Below the pieces are notes generated by a model, which saw only the letters and a list, made by a program, of their open reading frames with translations, was not told where the DNA came from and did no database searches. From Saussurea involucrata (lineage: Eukaryota > Streptophyta > Magnoliopsida > Asterales > Asteraceae): a stretch of 64,000 nt of DNA. The DNA lies in the NCBI GenBank assembly GCA_033807775.1, contig CM066321.1, positions 248,360,422 to 248,424,421 on the forward strand. Reading direction: 5' to 3'. Position 1 is the stretch's first letter; the number at the start of each line of letters is the position of its first letter. Shown here in pieces: positions 33,658 through 44,264 of this stretch. Made by a program: the position numbers and the translations under genes.

Positions 33658-35078
33658 CATCTTCATCCTCAGAAGAACTTCCCTATTCTCCACCAAAATC
33701 CCAACCCAAAACTCACCCAAGAAGAAAATCCATTGCCCACAAACCAAAAACATCTAAACGTTCTGCTACTTATGTCCTAAAGAGAATGGAGTTCGTATCC
33801 GCTTTCAGAGCTGCAAAACGTTTTCATATCCCTCCACAAACCACAACAGAGCTCACAGAAAAAACATCTACATAACCCAAATCCCCAATCAAACCAACAA
33901 AACCATCCCCACCAAAGTCCTCAGAAACTGAAGTGTCAAAAACTACAGAGGCAATCCCAATCATACCAACAGAAACCTCTACACCCATACCAACAGAGAC
34001 CTCAACAACCAAACCAACAGAAGCAATCCCACAGAGTCCAAAGCAGACAACAGGTTCTGAGCCTTCCCAAACCAAAGATAAAGGAAAGGGAATCATGACA
34101 GAAGAACCATAGAAGAAAAAGCAAATGCCACAGACGACGGAGAAGTTGATGAAGAGCTCATTCGATGCCTTTGTCACTCCTAAACCTGAAGACGACTGGG
34201 CAACAGAGGGTAGGGTTGCAGAGATAAAATGAAAAATGGATGCTCTGCGAAGACCAATACCACCACCAAATACACGACATACAGAAATGGAAGAGGTGGT
34301 GTATAGGTACCTTTACAAACAGCAATATCAGAACAACCCTATACCACACATCGAAGATCCTCAACTCAGAGCTGACCTTGACAACACCTTCAGCAGAACA
34401 AAGCCAAAATCAAGGGCAGAAGTCTTCTCAGAGTCCAAAATTGAAAAGGTAATATACTGCAAATTCTCTCAAACAATAACCTTTCCAAAGATCAGGTACA
34501 ACATTTACAAAGTCAAAAGGGAGAACAAGTCCGAAAATCAATTTTCAGATGCCGATATAAGGAACTTGAACCCCTACGATCTGCCAGATCTTCTTCTTTG
34601 GAGGAAAGAAAACTTCGACAACGATGCTAACAGAAGGGCCTATCAAGTATTCTGGAAAGCGATGAGAGAAAAGCTTCTACTGTATAGCATGATAGACTTT
34701 CAACTGGGAAGAGATCTTGGAATCAGCAACCTGAGTCTGAGACCACCAGAGGATCACTGCCCACTTTCTGCAATACCCAATTCAATCATAACAACACCAA
34801 GGTACGGGTTAGTGTATAAGGATCCTGCTGGTCAAGTAAGACTTTTTGTGGAATTGGACTGTCAGAAGTATGCAACCAGTACTCTGAACAAGTTCAGATC
34901 AATCTTAGAAGAGAACAGAGGTACTGAGCTTATGGATCAAGAATCAGCAGAAAGAATGATCAGAGAAATAGATGCTACAATCGGCTTGAGAGAACTCTGC
35001 ATCAAATTCTATCACGAGCTCAGAGAAGTAGGATTCGACAACAGAAGGTTCAATGACTTCAAAGATGCAAATGTCTAA
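33658..35078 (+). pseudogene. Element B ORF3, C-terminal domain
   Basis: The frame open at 33606-33875 continues through stops near 33873, 34110 and 34230 into a 280-codon block ending at 35078. The first part has a basic Pro-rich region and KDKGKGIMTEE, which resembles DKGKGKGITEDE in element F. The block itself has TFPKIRYNIYKVKREN, QFSDADIRNLNPYDL, a SMIDFQLGRDLG motif, TPRYGLVYKDP and FVELD. These align in order with the C-terminal blocks of A and C. The stops look like single-base changes. The ORF ends about 130 bp before the PPT. Confidence 0.8.
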
Positions 35079-35206
35079 ATCTTTTTTACATATCTCTGTA
35101 ATAGTTAAAAAGAAATGAAATGAATCTTTTGAGGTATTGTTTAACCTCTGTCTACTTTACTTAGCCTAAATTATGCATAAAGTCAAATTTTCATTTTTCA
35201 ATACTT

Positions 35207-35216
35207 AGGGGGAGAT
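35207..35216 (+). other. Polypurine tract of element B
   Basis: AGGGGGAGAT abuts the 3' LTR at 35217 and serves as the plus-strand primer in this family. Confidence 0.92.
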
Positions 35217-36020
35217 TGTTAGCTCCAAATATTCATAATATTAGAAGTATTGAAAAATAGGCCAAGTATGAAAGAGTTCCACAGAAGCTCTGCGGTGTTC
35301 CACAGAAGCTTTGCCGAAGCAAACAAGATCATTCAAGAAACACCAAGTCCCAAGAAGAATCTACAGAAGACTACTCACAAAGGACCAAAGAAGGATCTAC
35401 AGAAGAATGCTCACCAAAGACCGATCCGCAGAACCTCTGTCACCCTTGACAGAGCCTCTGCGGTTCAGACTGAAGACTTGGAAGATATTTATAATATCTT
35501 ACCACTGCTATAGAAATATCTTACCACTGTTACAGAAATATCTTGCTACTGTTCCATGGTCCGTTTATCAACTTGTACAAGGCATGGTCCGACAACAAAC
35601 ACGTGTCAAACTCTGATAGGAATCCTTGCAAGTTGATATTAGCGCATTTAATGCATGCAGATTTCCAACTGTTCATGCCATCCCTTCTTTCCTGTAGCAA
35701 TAGTCCTTTTGTCTAGAATAGTTCTTTTGTAGTTGTATAAAAGGAAGACTCATGTTGAGTTCTTCCTAACAAGTACTTAACCAGTTCATATACAAGAAAA
35801 ACACACACACACACAATTAACGTCAAATCTATTGTTAGTGTTATTCATCAAATACAGTAAACTTTGAGATATTCATATGTTCTTCATATACTGTTTATTT
35901 GATATTTTGTATTGTTTTTATACAAACATATCTGTTAGTTCTTCAAATACGCTTCCACAACATATCTCATTTGAACTAATAGATAAGATAATCTTTGTTA
36001 ATCAAATACGGGAACCAACA
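35217..36020 (+). repeat. Element B 3' LTR
   Basis: 804 bp, TGTTAGCTCC to GGGAACCAACA, about 97% identical by eye to the 5' LTR. It differs mainly by substitutions and a shorter (CA)n run. ACTAG follows directly. Confidence 0.95.
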
Positions 36021-36383
36021 ACTAGGGTTGCTCAAAAATATTCCTGAAAGATTAGGAACACTACCAAACACAATAATAACACTACCCAAATCGATTTTGA
36101 AGCAAAAAGAACACGTTTTAATGGTAAAAATTTAATTTTTAGTGAAGAACACAACCAAAAACTTTGAACTTAATTTGCTTAATAAACCACTCAAACGATC
36201 GAATTAGGTTATCAAAATTTGCAGAATCACTCAAAACAATAATGCTAACAATACCCAATAAACGAAATCGATCAATTTTGCTCGAATCAAAATATTAGTG
36301 TGCAATCAAGAACACAGACGAGAAAAACTAGAAAACTTACCAGAATTCAATAAAAAAAGGCTTTGAATCAATTCTGTCCGTCA
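36021..36383 (-). mobile_element. Element A leader, LTR-proximal part with splice donor
   Basis: This is untranslated leader of A between its PBS and the nested B element. On the minus strand the sequence GAATTCTG|GTAAGTTTTC forms a consensus donor (first intron base 36340), 44 bp after the PBS. Similar donors sit just inside the PBS in C-prime and D. Confidence 0.7.
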
Positions 36384-36395
36384 ACTCTGATACCA
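36384..36395 (-). other. Primer-binding site of element A
   Basis: The minus strand reads TGGTATCAGAGT, one mismatch from the initiator-Met complement, two bases from the 5' LTR. Confidence 0.9.
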
Positions 36396-36397
36396 AT

Positions 36398-36679
36398 TGT
36401 TAGTTCCAGGTCTGTGCAACGAACAATGAAATCAATAGAATAATAACAGTATGTTTATGATTTCAACTGGTCATCAATATATTGCTTTCAATCAGAGAGA
36501 ATTACAATTAAAGGGTAGGAAAGCAAATGAACAATAAGCCTATTTTTCTAAGGCTAATGCACATTATATATGACGGCCCCGTGGTTAACAAGCCCACGGC
36601 CCGTTCACTAACTAAGCTCAAATTAAAGAAATACAATACAGACTCTTGAACTTTAAATCAACATAAATTGACATTAACA
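36398..36679 (-). repeat. Element A 5' LTR
   Basis: 282 bp, TGTTAGTTCC to CATTAACA on the plus strand, pairing with the LTR at 4855-5136. The outer flank is the ATAAT duplication (36680-36684). Confidence 0.95.
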
Positions 36680-38781
36680 ATAATTTTGTAAGTCATTAAA
36701 CCGAAAAAATGCAATTTAAATCACGATTTCTAAAACGATATACATTAAATATAAAAAGAACTTATTTTCCAAACCACGTAATTTTTGTGAGGAAAACCCC
36801 AATATAAAACATTCCCTCAAGATGTAAACTCAAAACCAAAACGTGATCAATGATTTAATTCTCAAATAATGAAAACGTGGATAAAACTTTATTATCCAAA
36901 ATATCGGAAAACACATATAAGATATAATATTCAAACCGTAAATCATGGATAGAAAACCTTACACAAAACATCACCAAACCAATCAATATACACAATAAAC
37001 AAATATCAGAAGCGTCAATTCGTGGATAATCTTCGTTCCAAAGAATATACCCAAAATCCATCATTCGGTAACGGGGAGACCCAATTCCATGGATCGTGAC
37101 GGAACACAAAAGTAGGTCAAATATCTATGTCATATGAGTGTCGCTTAAGGATTACACATTCGTTAACATCAACCCCTCTAGGTCTATAGTTAACGAATCA
37201 ACAAGATCAACACCTCTATGTCTATTGCTTGGAGTCATCAAGTTCAACCCCTCTAGGTCTGTACCTTTGAATTTTCAAAACATCCTAGTTAAGCTCCTTC
37301 GCAAGAAATTACAATTGTTGGTCAATGGATGATGCTCGACTCAAAGAGCCCACACCTTACTCCGATAAGACCCCATGCATGTTTCATGTTACATTGGCCA
37401 ACCGAAACCCTAGAAGGCAAAGGCTGAGAGACACGAGGATATTTATCCCACTCAAACTGAATCCTATGCATATTGATCCATTGCATTACTGTGTAAAACA
37501 TTACATGACTCCCAACGAATGAACTAGCGCATTCAAAACGTGTAATTCTCAAATACGATGCAAAAAATGAAAATCATAACCATAGATCTACATTGAGTTA
37601 TCAAAATCAGACAAATGTCCCCACGATCCAATAGAGTAAAAAACCGAGCCATGGACTCAACCAATCAATGGACCATTTGCTAAAAGTCATAAAATGCAAA
37701 AACGTAAATAACTCACGTTTATGCGAACACATGTTTCCAAATAGTTGAATAACCCAAAACATAATTTTTATTGGGACAACATATTTTCCAAACGGACTTA
37801 CACCATTTACACTTTCAAAACGGCCCATAACACAATGTATGCATTTCTCCAAAACATACGCTAAAAGTGCATTTGCACCAAACGACCTCCAGTCATAAGA
37901 TAAATCATCAAAACGCATATTTATGATTCATTTATCAAAGTACCCAAAAATCCCAAATATGAGTGTTTCATTAGATTTATAAAATTAAATATTCCAAATA
38001 AGTGAAACTCTTCTAATACTCCAACATTTGATAATAATCATGTAAAACACATAAACACTTGAAAATGTACATTTTTGACATGTACAAAGTTTTCACAAAG
38101 TAAGTTGAACTCATCTTGCTAGATTTAGGCTAAATCTAGGTTTTACCCCAATCTTGAGTCTCCTTTGATGAAGGCTTAAAATCTTCAAGCAATCTCCCTA
38201 GATATTAGATCCAATACTTCCACAAGGGTTCTTTCACTACACAAGTCACCAAAATCACACTAGAGTTGGAGGATGTGTGGAAAAAGGGGTGAAAACACCA
38301 AACCTTACCTTAACAATATAAGGGATGAGAAGCTTACCACCACAAAATACTATTGTATCCTCTAATAAACTCCAATAATTTTAGCCTATCATTGAACAGA
38401 TCTCAGAAATGAAACCATAGCAAAAAGAATCATCCAAAACGGAGTTAGGATGGATGAGATATGAAGAAATGAATGGAGAGGGCTAAAATTTGGGCTTTTG
38501 TGCAAATCCAGGGTCCCATTGGGATTTCCATGTGGCTAAACGCATACCAAAATCCGTCCACATCCCTCACATTGTCCCACTCAAGTTCCAAGCGGCCGGA
38601 CCCGCGTCAAAACCCGCGTTGACCATTGTTTTGATCATAAGTTCTTTGTGATAGCTCCAATTTTGCTCCATAAATAACCGTTGGACTCGTATTTGAAATC
38701 TTCACCCAACAAGACTATAAAATCTAGAATTGAAGACCAAAATCCTATTTCCTCCATTTCTCTAAAAATCTTGGTGTTACA
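36680..38781 (-). repeat. G2 5' LTR, second segment
   Basis: This continues the LTR that starts at 4477. The outer end on the plus strand is CTTGGTGTTACA, giving the expected TGTAACACC start when read in the element direction. The segment is non-coding. It includes a direct repeat of CAACCCCTCTAGGTCT near 37168 and 37236, with a diverged copy between them. GTTTT (38782-38786) would be the G2 target duplication, but the other copy is outside the window. Confidence 0.8.
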
Positions 38782-39232
38782 GTTTTACATTCTCGAACCG
38801 AACATATTGAACTTTGACATCATTTTTTAAGAGATAATGTTCAAAATGGCCAAATCGTGCTTGAAAATGTCAATTTTGAAGATAATTTGACCGATATTTT
38901 TTACTAAAGCCCTAACAAAAATATGTTTTCCAAACTAGGACTTGGTTTAGGCATGCTTGACTATAACCCTTGAGATGTTGTTGCTCCCGAGTGTATGTAT
39001 ATTTTTAAAGGGGGGGGGGGGGGGGGGGCATCTCTCAAGGGAGAGCATAACGTCTTTCACGACCCTTTTTTGCTTCAACAAATGGGAAGAGAAACTGACG
39101 AGTATACTCACGTGTTTAACGGTTGTGTTTGTCATCATCAAAAAGGGGGAGGTTAGTAGGGTAAGTGTGACACATCTCTATAATTGATTTGATGATTACA
39201 ATTAAACATATTATATTGCTTGTCTCATTTTA

Positions 39233-39280
<48 letters not shown>

Positions 39281-40119
39281 GTTACAGAAGTATACATGGT
39301 CCTCTTGGGAATCATGTCAACTTCAAATTAATGATCAAATCCGAAAAGGCCCAACGCAACATAATTATTCTAGTGGCATGTGGAAATACGATTATTTCAT
39401 GCTTGATATTCCAACTCGGGTCGGTTTTTACTTATCATTTTCATAAAGCTCCTTTTATAAAAATCAAGAGTGATTTTTATAAAATGGATTTCAAAAAATC
39501 TCATTATTATGTTTAGGTATAACATAAGATATTCAATAAACATAATAATTGGGCAATTTTAATTAAGATCACAACACAATGTTCAATTACAAAATCATCC
39601 AATGCTTAGTATTTGGGCATACACACTAACAATCTAATGCATATGTCATCTTTGATGTAGTATAATGTTACCCTTAACGGGTTATCATAAGGGATACATT
39701 TGGTATAACATGAATTGTGTATATGTTGTGTACATGAAATATGAGATTTGCTTCTTTCAAGATGAGAGAGATAGTTTTGGGCCACTCGATGACATAGTTT
39801 GTTATACATAGTCGTGGATAGTTGGATTAGTTGAGATAATAGCATTTGTCTGATCAAATATGTCAGAATCGAGACACATAATTTTGAACTGCATATGATG
39901 AGATAGATCTATGTCTTAAATTCAAGATTAAATATCGTGAAGCAAAAGAATAATGAATGATTCTACCGTATGATTGATTGGATCAATCAAATTGCTCACG
40001 GAATGCACAATTACATAGCCTTAGGGACAATGACGTGTTGATACCTGTCTATGTTACTGTGTATCATGTACAAGTAGGAGAATATAAGAAATTATATGTT
40101 TGTGACACATGTCACACAT
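38782..40119. other. Unassigned interval with simple repeats and retroelement-tail scraps
   Basis: I find no gene here. It contains a G-run (39010-39028), a (TA)n microsatellite (about 39233-39276), and a tract CATCATCAAAAAGGGGGAGG (about 39132-39151) that strongly resembles the 3' end and PPT of a Sirevirus. A second purine run, TACAAGTAGGAGAAT (about 40069-40083), resembles the PPT of other Copia elements. I could not find matching LTRs, so these are probably remnants of older elements in ancestral flanking DNA. CACAT at 40115-40119 is one side of the G target site. Confidence 0.5.
39233..39276. repeat. (TA)n microsatellite
   Basis: An uninterrupted TA dinucleotide run of about 44 bp follows TTTTAG. 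The predicted peptide of alternating Tyr and Ile across it is an artefact. Confidence 0.95.
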
Positions 40120-41667
40120 TGTAATGTCTCGGGTAAGTTCATTATTTATTATTTTGGGTTCCGTTTTATTTATTAAATTTTCGTCTATTAGTTTAGGGTA
40201 AGTTTGGAATGGTGTTGCAAGTCTTAGGGTGTTGTAGGAGTTTTGGGGTAGTTCGAGTCCTTCTTCGCAAATTAATGGTACTATAAATTGAACCGCCTCC
40301 TCTTTAAATTTATTGAAGTCGGTTCCTAAGTGGTGTGTGTGTGTGTGTGTGTGTGTTGAAGTCGAAGGTTAAGAGAAGCAAAAAATCACCGATCAGACTA
40401 AGTCTGTGGAAGAGCTTTGTTATTGATTTTAAGGTATAAATCTTTTTTGAATTATCTTTGTATCAGGTAGTATTAAATCTCTACCGGTTTAGATTTGCCA
40501 ATTCCATGATTCGTAGTGGTTTCGATCGAGTCTGGGGTTCGATCATTCGTCTGGATTTCTAAGTGTCCGAATTTGAATGTTTTCTGGATAAAGGTTTTCC
40601 GGAGGGAGTATTACCCGAATTCCAGTGTTTTCCGGGTAGGATATTTCCGGATGGTGTCCGGATTTGGCTACCGGAATCTTGTTGTCCGGACCGAGAGTAT
40701 CGGATTCTTGGGTTTTCCGGGTAAGTTCCGAATAGATGTCCGGGTGGTTTATTCGGATAATGATGTCCGGATTCTTTGTATTTCTCGGATAGTAATTTTA
40801 TCCGGATTGTGAGTGTTTTATGGGTAAGGGTACGATAGACTTATTTAGGATTCTTAGCCTACCGATTAGTTTTATTAGTTTTATGTGGTGAATGGTTATA
40901 TGTATTTTTTTGTAATTCAGATTTGATGGAGTTTGTGGAAAGTAAAATTCTCGTGGTTTTCAAGAGAAGGTGTTAGTTGCGTTATTTCTTCCAGGTGATT
41001 TTTACTTTCACCATTTTCAAACGGGAATACTTATATATTGAATAAGTATGTGGTAGGTAGTGTGATGATGTGCTTATGATTGAAATTTATTGTATTTATA
41101 TAAGCATTACACTACACGCTTGCACATTGACCGAATTTAGGGCCGATGGAGTTTGGATGTACGGAGGGACAACGGAGTTGGCTGTATTTTAAGGCAGCAG
41201 AGTAAATTAATTAGTTGTTTTAGCGCAACCAACTAATATGGCCATGTGAAAGATTGGTACACAGTGCATACGAGTCATGCTTGGTATTCTAATACTTGTT
41301 GTATATCCATGTTTTACAAAATGATTACTAACCTGGTACGGATTTTCTCACTTAGACCAATTGGTCTAACCCTCATTTTGTTTTCAAAAATATGTATACC
41401 AGGTTAAGGAAATTTAAAGGCCAGGGCAAAGATAAAGTGTAATGTGCTTATGAAGTCTACGTATCTATGATAATTTCTAGAGATCATTTTGTATGGATAG
41501 TTTTTGTGGATTGTAATGTATTATATTAGTGAAAAGTTGTACTAATATATGTAATGTACAGTTTCGGGACATTCAAATTTTATGTGATATATCATATATA
41601 TCTTTGTTATCTTATGATAAGATTCCTTATTGTGTTATGTGGTGTATGTTTGGGGTGGGTTGTTACA
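40120..41667 (+). repeat. Element G 5' LTR, 1548 bp
   Basis: Family member of the solo LTR at 1512-3058. It contains ACTATAAAT near 40290 (candidate TATA), a (GT)n run near 40338-40356, a predicted leader intron (AAG|GTATAAAT at 40434 to TTCTTCCAG at 40994) and a CCGGA array inside that intron. The block CACTTAGACCAATTGGTC near 41349 is shared with the solo LTR. Confidence 0.9.
40560..40810 (+). repeat. CCGGA word array in element G LTR
   Basis: Seven CCGGA words, plus CCGGG and CGGAT variants, are dispersed over 250 bp within the predicted leader intron. The word is the same as in Sirevirus A, although G is a gypsy element. The sister LTR at 1512-3058 has GCGGTA/TACCGC at this place. Confidence 0.8.
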
Positions 41668-41669
41668 GT

Positions 41670-41681
41670 TGGTATCAGAGC
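41670..41681 (+). other. Primer-binding site of element G
   Basis: TGGTATCAGAGC, two bases after the LTR, complementary to initiator-Met tRNA. Confidence 0.93.
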
Positions 41682-41929
41682 ACTTTTTTAAGGGATTTAG
41701 GTATTCGGATCCATACCTAGACTTAAACTGCATGTGAAGTAGGATGTCCCTGATATTTTAGAACCTTTGGGATATTAAATATAAAACATCGTAGGAACAT
41801 CGTGTAAGGTAATTTCAAATTACATTTGGCCAGTGTAATTATGAACATACAGGTACTTGTTTGAATCGGAATACCTTATTATATGGGGTATGTGCTTATG
41901 TGTATATTAACCCTGTGAAAATCAACAGA

Positions 41930-42146
41930 ATGGCAAGTGGTTCTCGACGTATGGATAGAGATGAAGAAGGAAATCCCGATAGAACAAATCCAAGAACCAG
42001 AAATATGCAGGAAATGGAGACATGGACAAGAGGGAGAAGTGGAGAATGAGGTCGGGGTAGATCTAGAGCTAGGGGTCCATGCCAAGGCACGGAATACGTT
42101 ACAAGAGATGATTTGGCAGCTGAATTGGGAAGACTACAAGCAAACC
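41930..42146 (+). pseudogene. Element G gag, N-terminal fragment
   Basis: The ATG at 41930 opens a frame with MASGSRRMDRDEEG and, after one TGA at 42047 (probably CGA to TGA), RGRSRARG and DDLAAELGRLQANL. Element D interrupts it at the AAACC duplication, and the frame resumes at 47588 in phase. The Arg/Gly-rich N-terminus and short helix fit Tekay-type gypsy Gag. Confidence 0.75.
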
Positions 42147-42461
42147 TGTAGATCCCAGTTTGACAATCATGTAACAATGAATCGAACAATAATCATTTAT
42201 TCAATGAATTTGGAGAGGTGCAATATTGGAATGGAATTCTCTCTCTCTAAACAATGAAGCTCACCACTAATCTCTCATTGAATGACTAACCTAAATCACC
42301 ACTAAACCACACAATAAATACCAAGGGCTATAAGCCAAAGCCCATGGCGCACACATACTAATTTAAGCCCATTTAGCATAAAAGGTTTTTACAAACAAAT
42401 AAAGAAAACAATTATTTTTCTTTATATCACTTTCTATTTTATGGGACTTTTAGTCCTAACA
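42147..42461 (-). repeat. Element D 3' LTR
   Basis: 315 bp, TGTAGATCCCAG to TAGTCCTAACA on the plus strand. It is about 100 bp shorter than its partner because it lacks the 61-bp duplication and an adjacent segment. Confidence 0.9.
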
Positions 42462-42473
42462 ATCTCCCCCTAA
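42462..42473 (-). other. Polypurine tract of element D
   Basis: The minus strand reads TTAGGGGGAGAT, abutting the 3' LTR. Confidence 0.9.
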
Positions 42474-44264
42474 AGTTATATAAAGAAAAAATACGATCTT
42501 GAAATCTTCAGGACTTGATCTTCTCTTCGTCTTGAATCTTTGACAGATGTTGGCGTTGCTCGACTTCATGTCTTTCACATTCCCCTTGAATTATGCTCTT
42601 ACTCTTCATATTATCACGAGTTGAACCATGAACATGTAGCGAACACTGCTTGGTAAGGGATAGAAGAATCATGCACTTGTACTCTTTTCTGCACAGATCA
42701 TAACAGTTACTCTCCCTTAACTTTTGCTTACTCCCCCTCAACTTGATAATATGGGCCTTTGAACTTTTAAAACGTTTATCCCCTCATGATGATATGTGTC
42801 TTTGAATTTGTATCAGTTCTCCCCCTCATGATGATTAGGAGCATCCTGAGCATCATGTAACTTCAAAGATAACACTGATGAGTAGCAAAATACCAGATAA
42901 GCGTTAAGTAACCAGAAAGGGGTAATCAACTAACAAAGAAACACATGGTAACTGTTATCACAACAATTAAAATAATTGTGTGGCGTATGTTCAGAGTTGG
43001 CATCGGGGTATCTCTGATAGGACTTCCAGTTATCATTGAAGTAAAATTATAAAAATTCCTTCTCAAACTGTTCCGGCAATATCACAAAGATATGCAATGG
43101 GAATCACCAAGACTCGTGCATGTGTGAAATAAATAAATTATAGCAGTTTGGCTCAAATATTGAATTAACCTGGGACACAAGTTAAAATCAATTGATAAGT
43201 GATTAGAATAAGAAGTTCGGAGACCAGAGCTAATGTCTTCCTTTTTCAATTTCTAAGACCTCCGAGTGAGGAATAGATAGATTATGTGCTAAATCTCCGT
43301 GCATTTATGAAACAAACATCTTTTGTGAGTTATTTGAGTGGCTGGGTGGGGTGACACGAGTTATCGACATTGGGTCCATGTCTATTTCAATATTCATCTC
43401 CAAAGAACGAGAATGAATAGATTGTGTGGTTACCCGGATAACTGACTCGGTTTGGTAAGGACCAATAATTCTTTTAAGCCCTGTCACATCCTCACCAATT
43501 TTTTTTTCACTCCAAACTCATCTGTCAATCTATACCCCTCACTGTTGTCTATAACTGGGATGTGTTTCTTGGGTAGGTCCTTCCGGTTCTAGATAGACCA
43601 TAGAAACAAAATAAATCCTATCACTCATTTCACACCTTTTTTCACCAAATAAAACAGATTAGTAGATATTGAAGTACGAGTTCTAAACTGAAATGTTTAG
43701 AAGTCAAACTTTTAAGAACGAGTTCTGAACTGAATTATTCAGAAGTCATAAAAATTAAGTCCGAGTTCTGATCTGAGGTAATTAGAAGTCATTAAAATGA
43801 AGATGAATATCAAAGAACAAATTCAAACGCGAACTAGAATGACTCATTGAGCACATTATGGTCAAAAATCAAACAAAGAATAGAAAGTTTAGTTGTGAAG
43901 AACAAGTCACAATTAATATATCAGACAAGAAGGGAATCATTAATAGAAACGACGTACTATAGAAACAAAATTGGAATTCAAGCGAGTGTATTTCCATCGA
44001 AAAAACAACAAGATATATGAGACATGGAAAGAACTAAGTCAAGAAAATATTGGACGTGGCAATCATGGAAGTTAAAATTAGAGAATAGCAAACACAAGTA
44101 AGTTATTCGGAATGAATCGCCACAGTCTTTGAATTCACTTAAACATTCATGTATATGTCAAATACCTGATGCCCCCCCCCCTCAAAATTGGCGTAACCTT
44201 TTATTGCTGTCATGTGACAGGACTATTCTGAATTGTGTTACACATGACATCCCTGCAAAATAGA
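42474..44264 (-). other. Element D 3' non-coding region
   Basis: Read leftward this region follows the spacer ORF and the protease stub. Further GGGGGAG tracts occur near 42728 and 42822. A segment near 43230-43600 aligns with E at about 58400-58830 (shared CTTTTTCAAT and CCGAGTGA...GATAGATTAT blocks), and three hairpins lie at 43681-43787. A C-run is at about 44174-44182. I see no open frame with a recognisable motif. Confidence 0.7.
43681..43787 (-). repeat. Three-hairpin array in element D 3' region
   Basis: Inverted repeats pair 43681-43688 with 43695-43702 (TTCTAAAC/GTTTAGAA), 43723-43729 with 43738-43744 (TTCTGAA/TTCAGAA) and 43766-43772 with 43781-43787 (TTCTGAT/ATTAGAA, one G-T wobble). 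Each unit is framed by GAG before and GTCA or GTC after. The same array is in element E at 59704-59824. Confidence 0.85.

Larger units (their letters stand above)
18215..36020 (+). mobile_element. Sirevirus-type Copia element B (full structure, split by a solo LTR)
   Basis: Element B has LTRs of 808 bp (18215-19022) and 804 bp (35217-36020), an exact target duplication ACTAG (18210-18214 and 36021-36025), a PBS at 19025-19036 and a PPT at 35207-35216. It is 17,806 bp with, and about 14.8 kb without, the solo LTR at 24635-27623. Order is gag, coiled-coil spacer, PR, INT, RT, RNase H, a spacer with purine tracts, ORF3. I count about 23 LTR differences (near 3%), younger than host element A. The hexamer CAGAGG/CCTCTG is strongly over-represented along the whole element. 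Several stops and frameshifts are present. Confidence 0.95.
4855..36679 (-). mobile_element. Sirevirus-type Copia element A (complete but decayed, split by B)
   Basis: Element A has two 282-bp LTRs (4855-5136 and 36398-36679), a 5-bp target duplication ATAAT (4850-4854 and 36680-36684), a PBS beside the right LTR and a purine tract beside the left LTR. Without nested element B (18215-36020 plus one TSD copy) it is about 14.0 kb. The minus-strand order is LTR, leader, gag, coiled-coil spacer, protease, integrase, RT, RNase H, ORF3, LTR. By eye its LTRs differ at about 14 of 282 positions (5%). The order PR-INT-RT-RH, the repeated AGGGGGAG tracts and the large post-pol ORF place it in the Sirevirus (Maximus/SIRE) lineage. 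Frameshifts and stops in every coding block make it non-functional. Confidence 0.93.

Noticed and set aside
39220..39516. 98-codon open frame
   Set aside because: Its N-terminus is translated (TA)n microsatellite and the rest has no motif.
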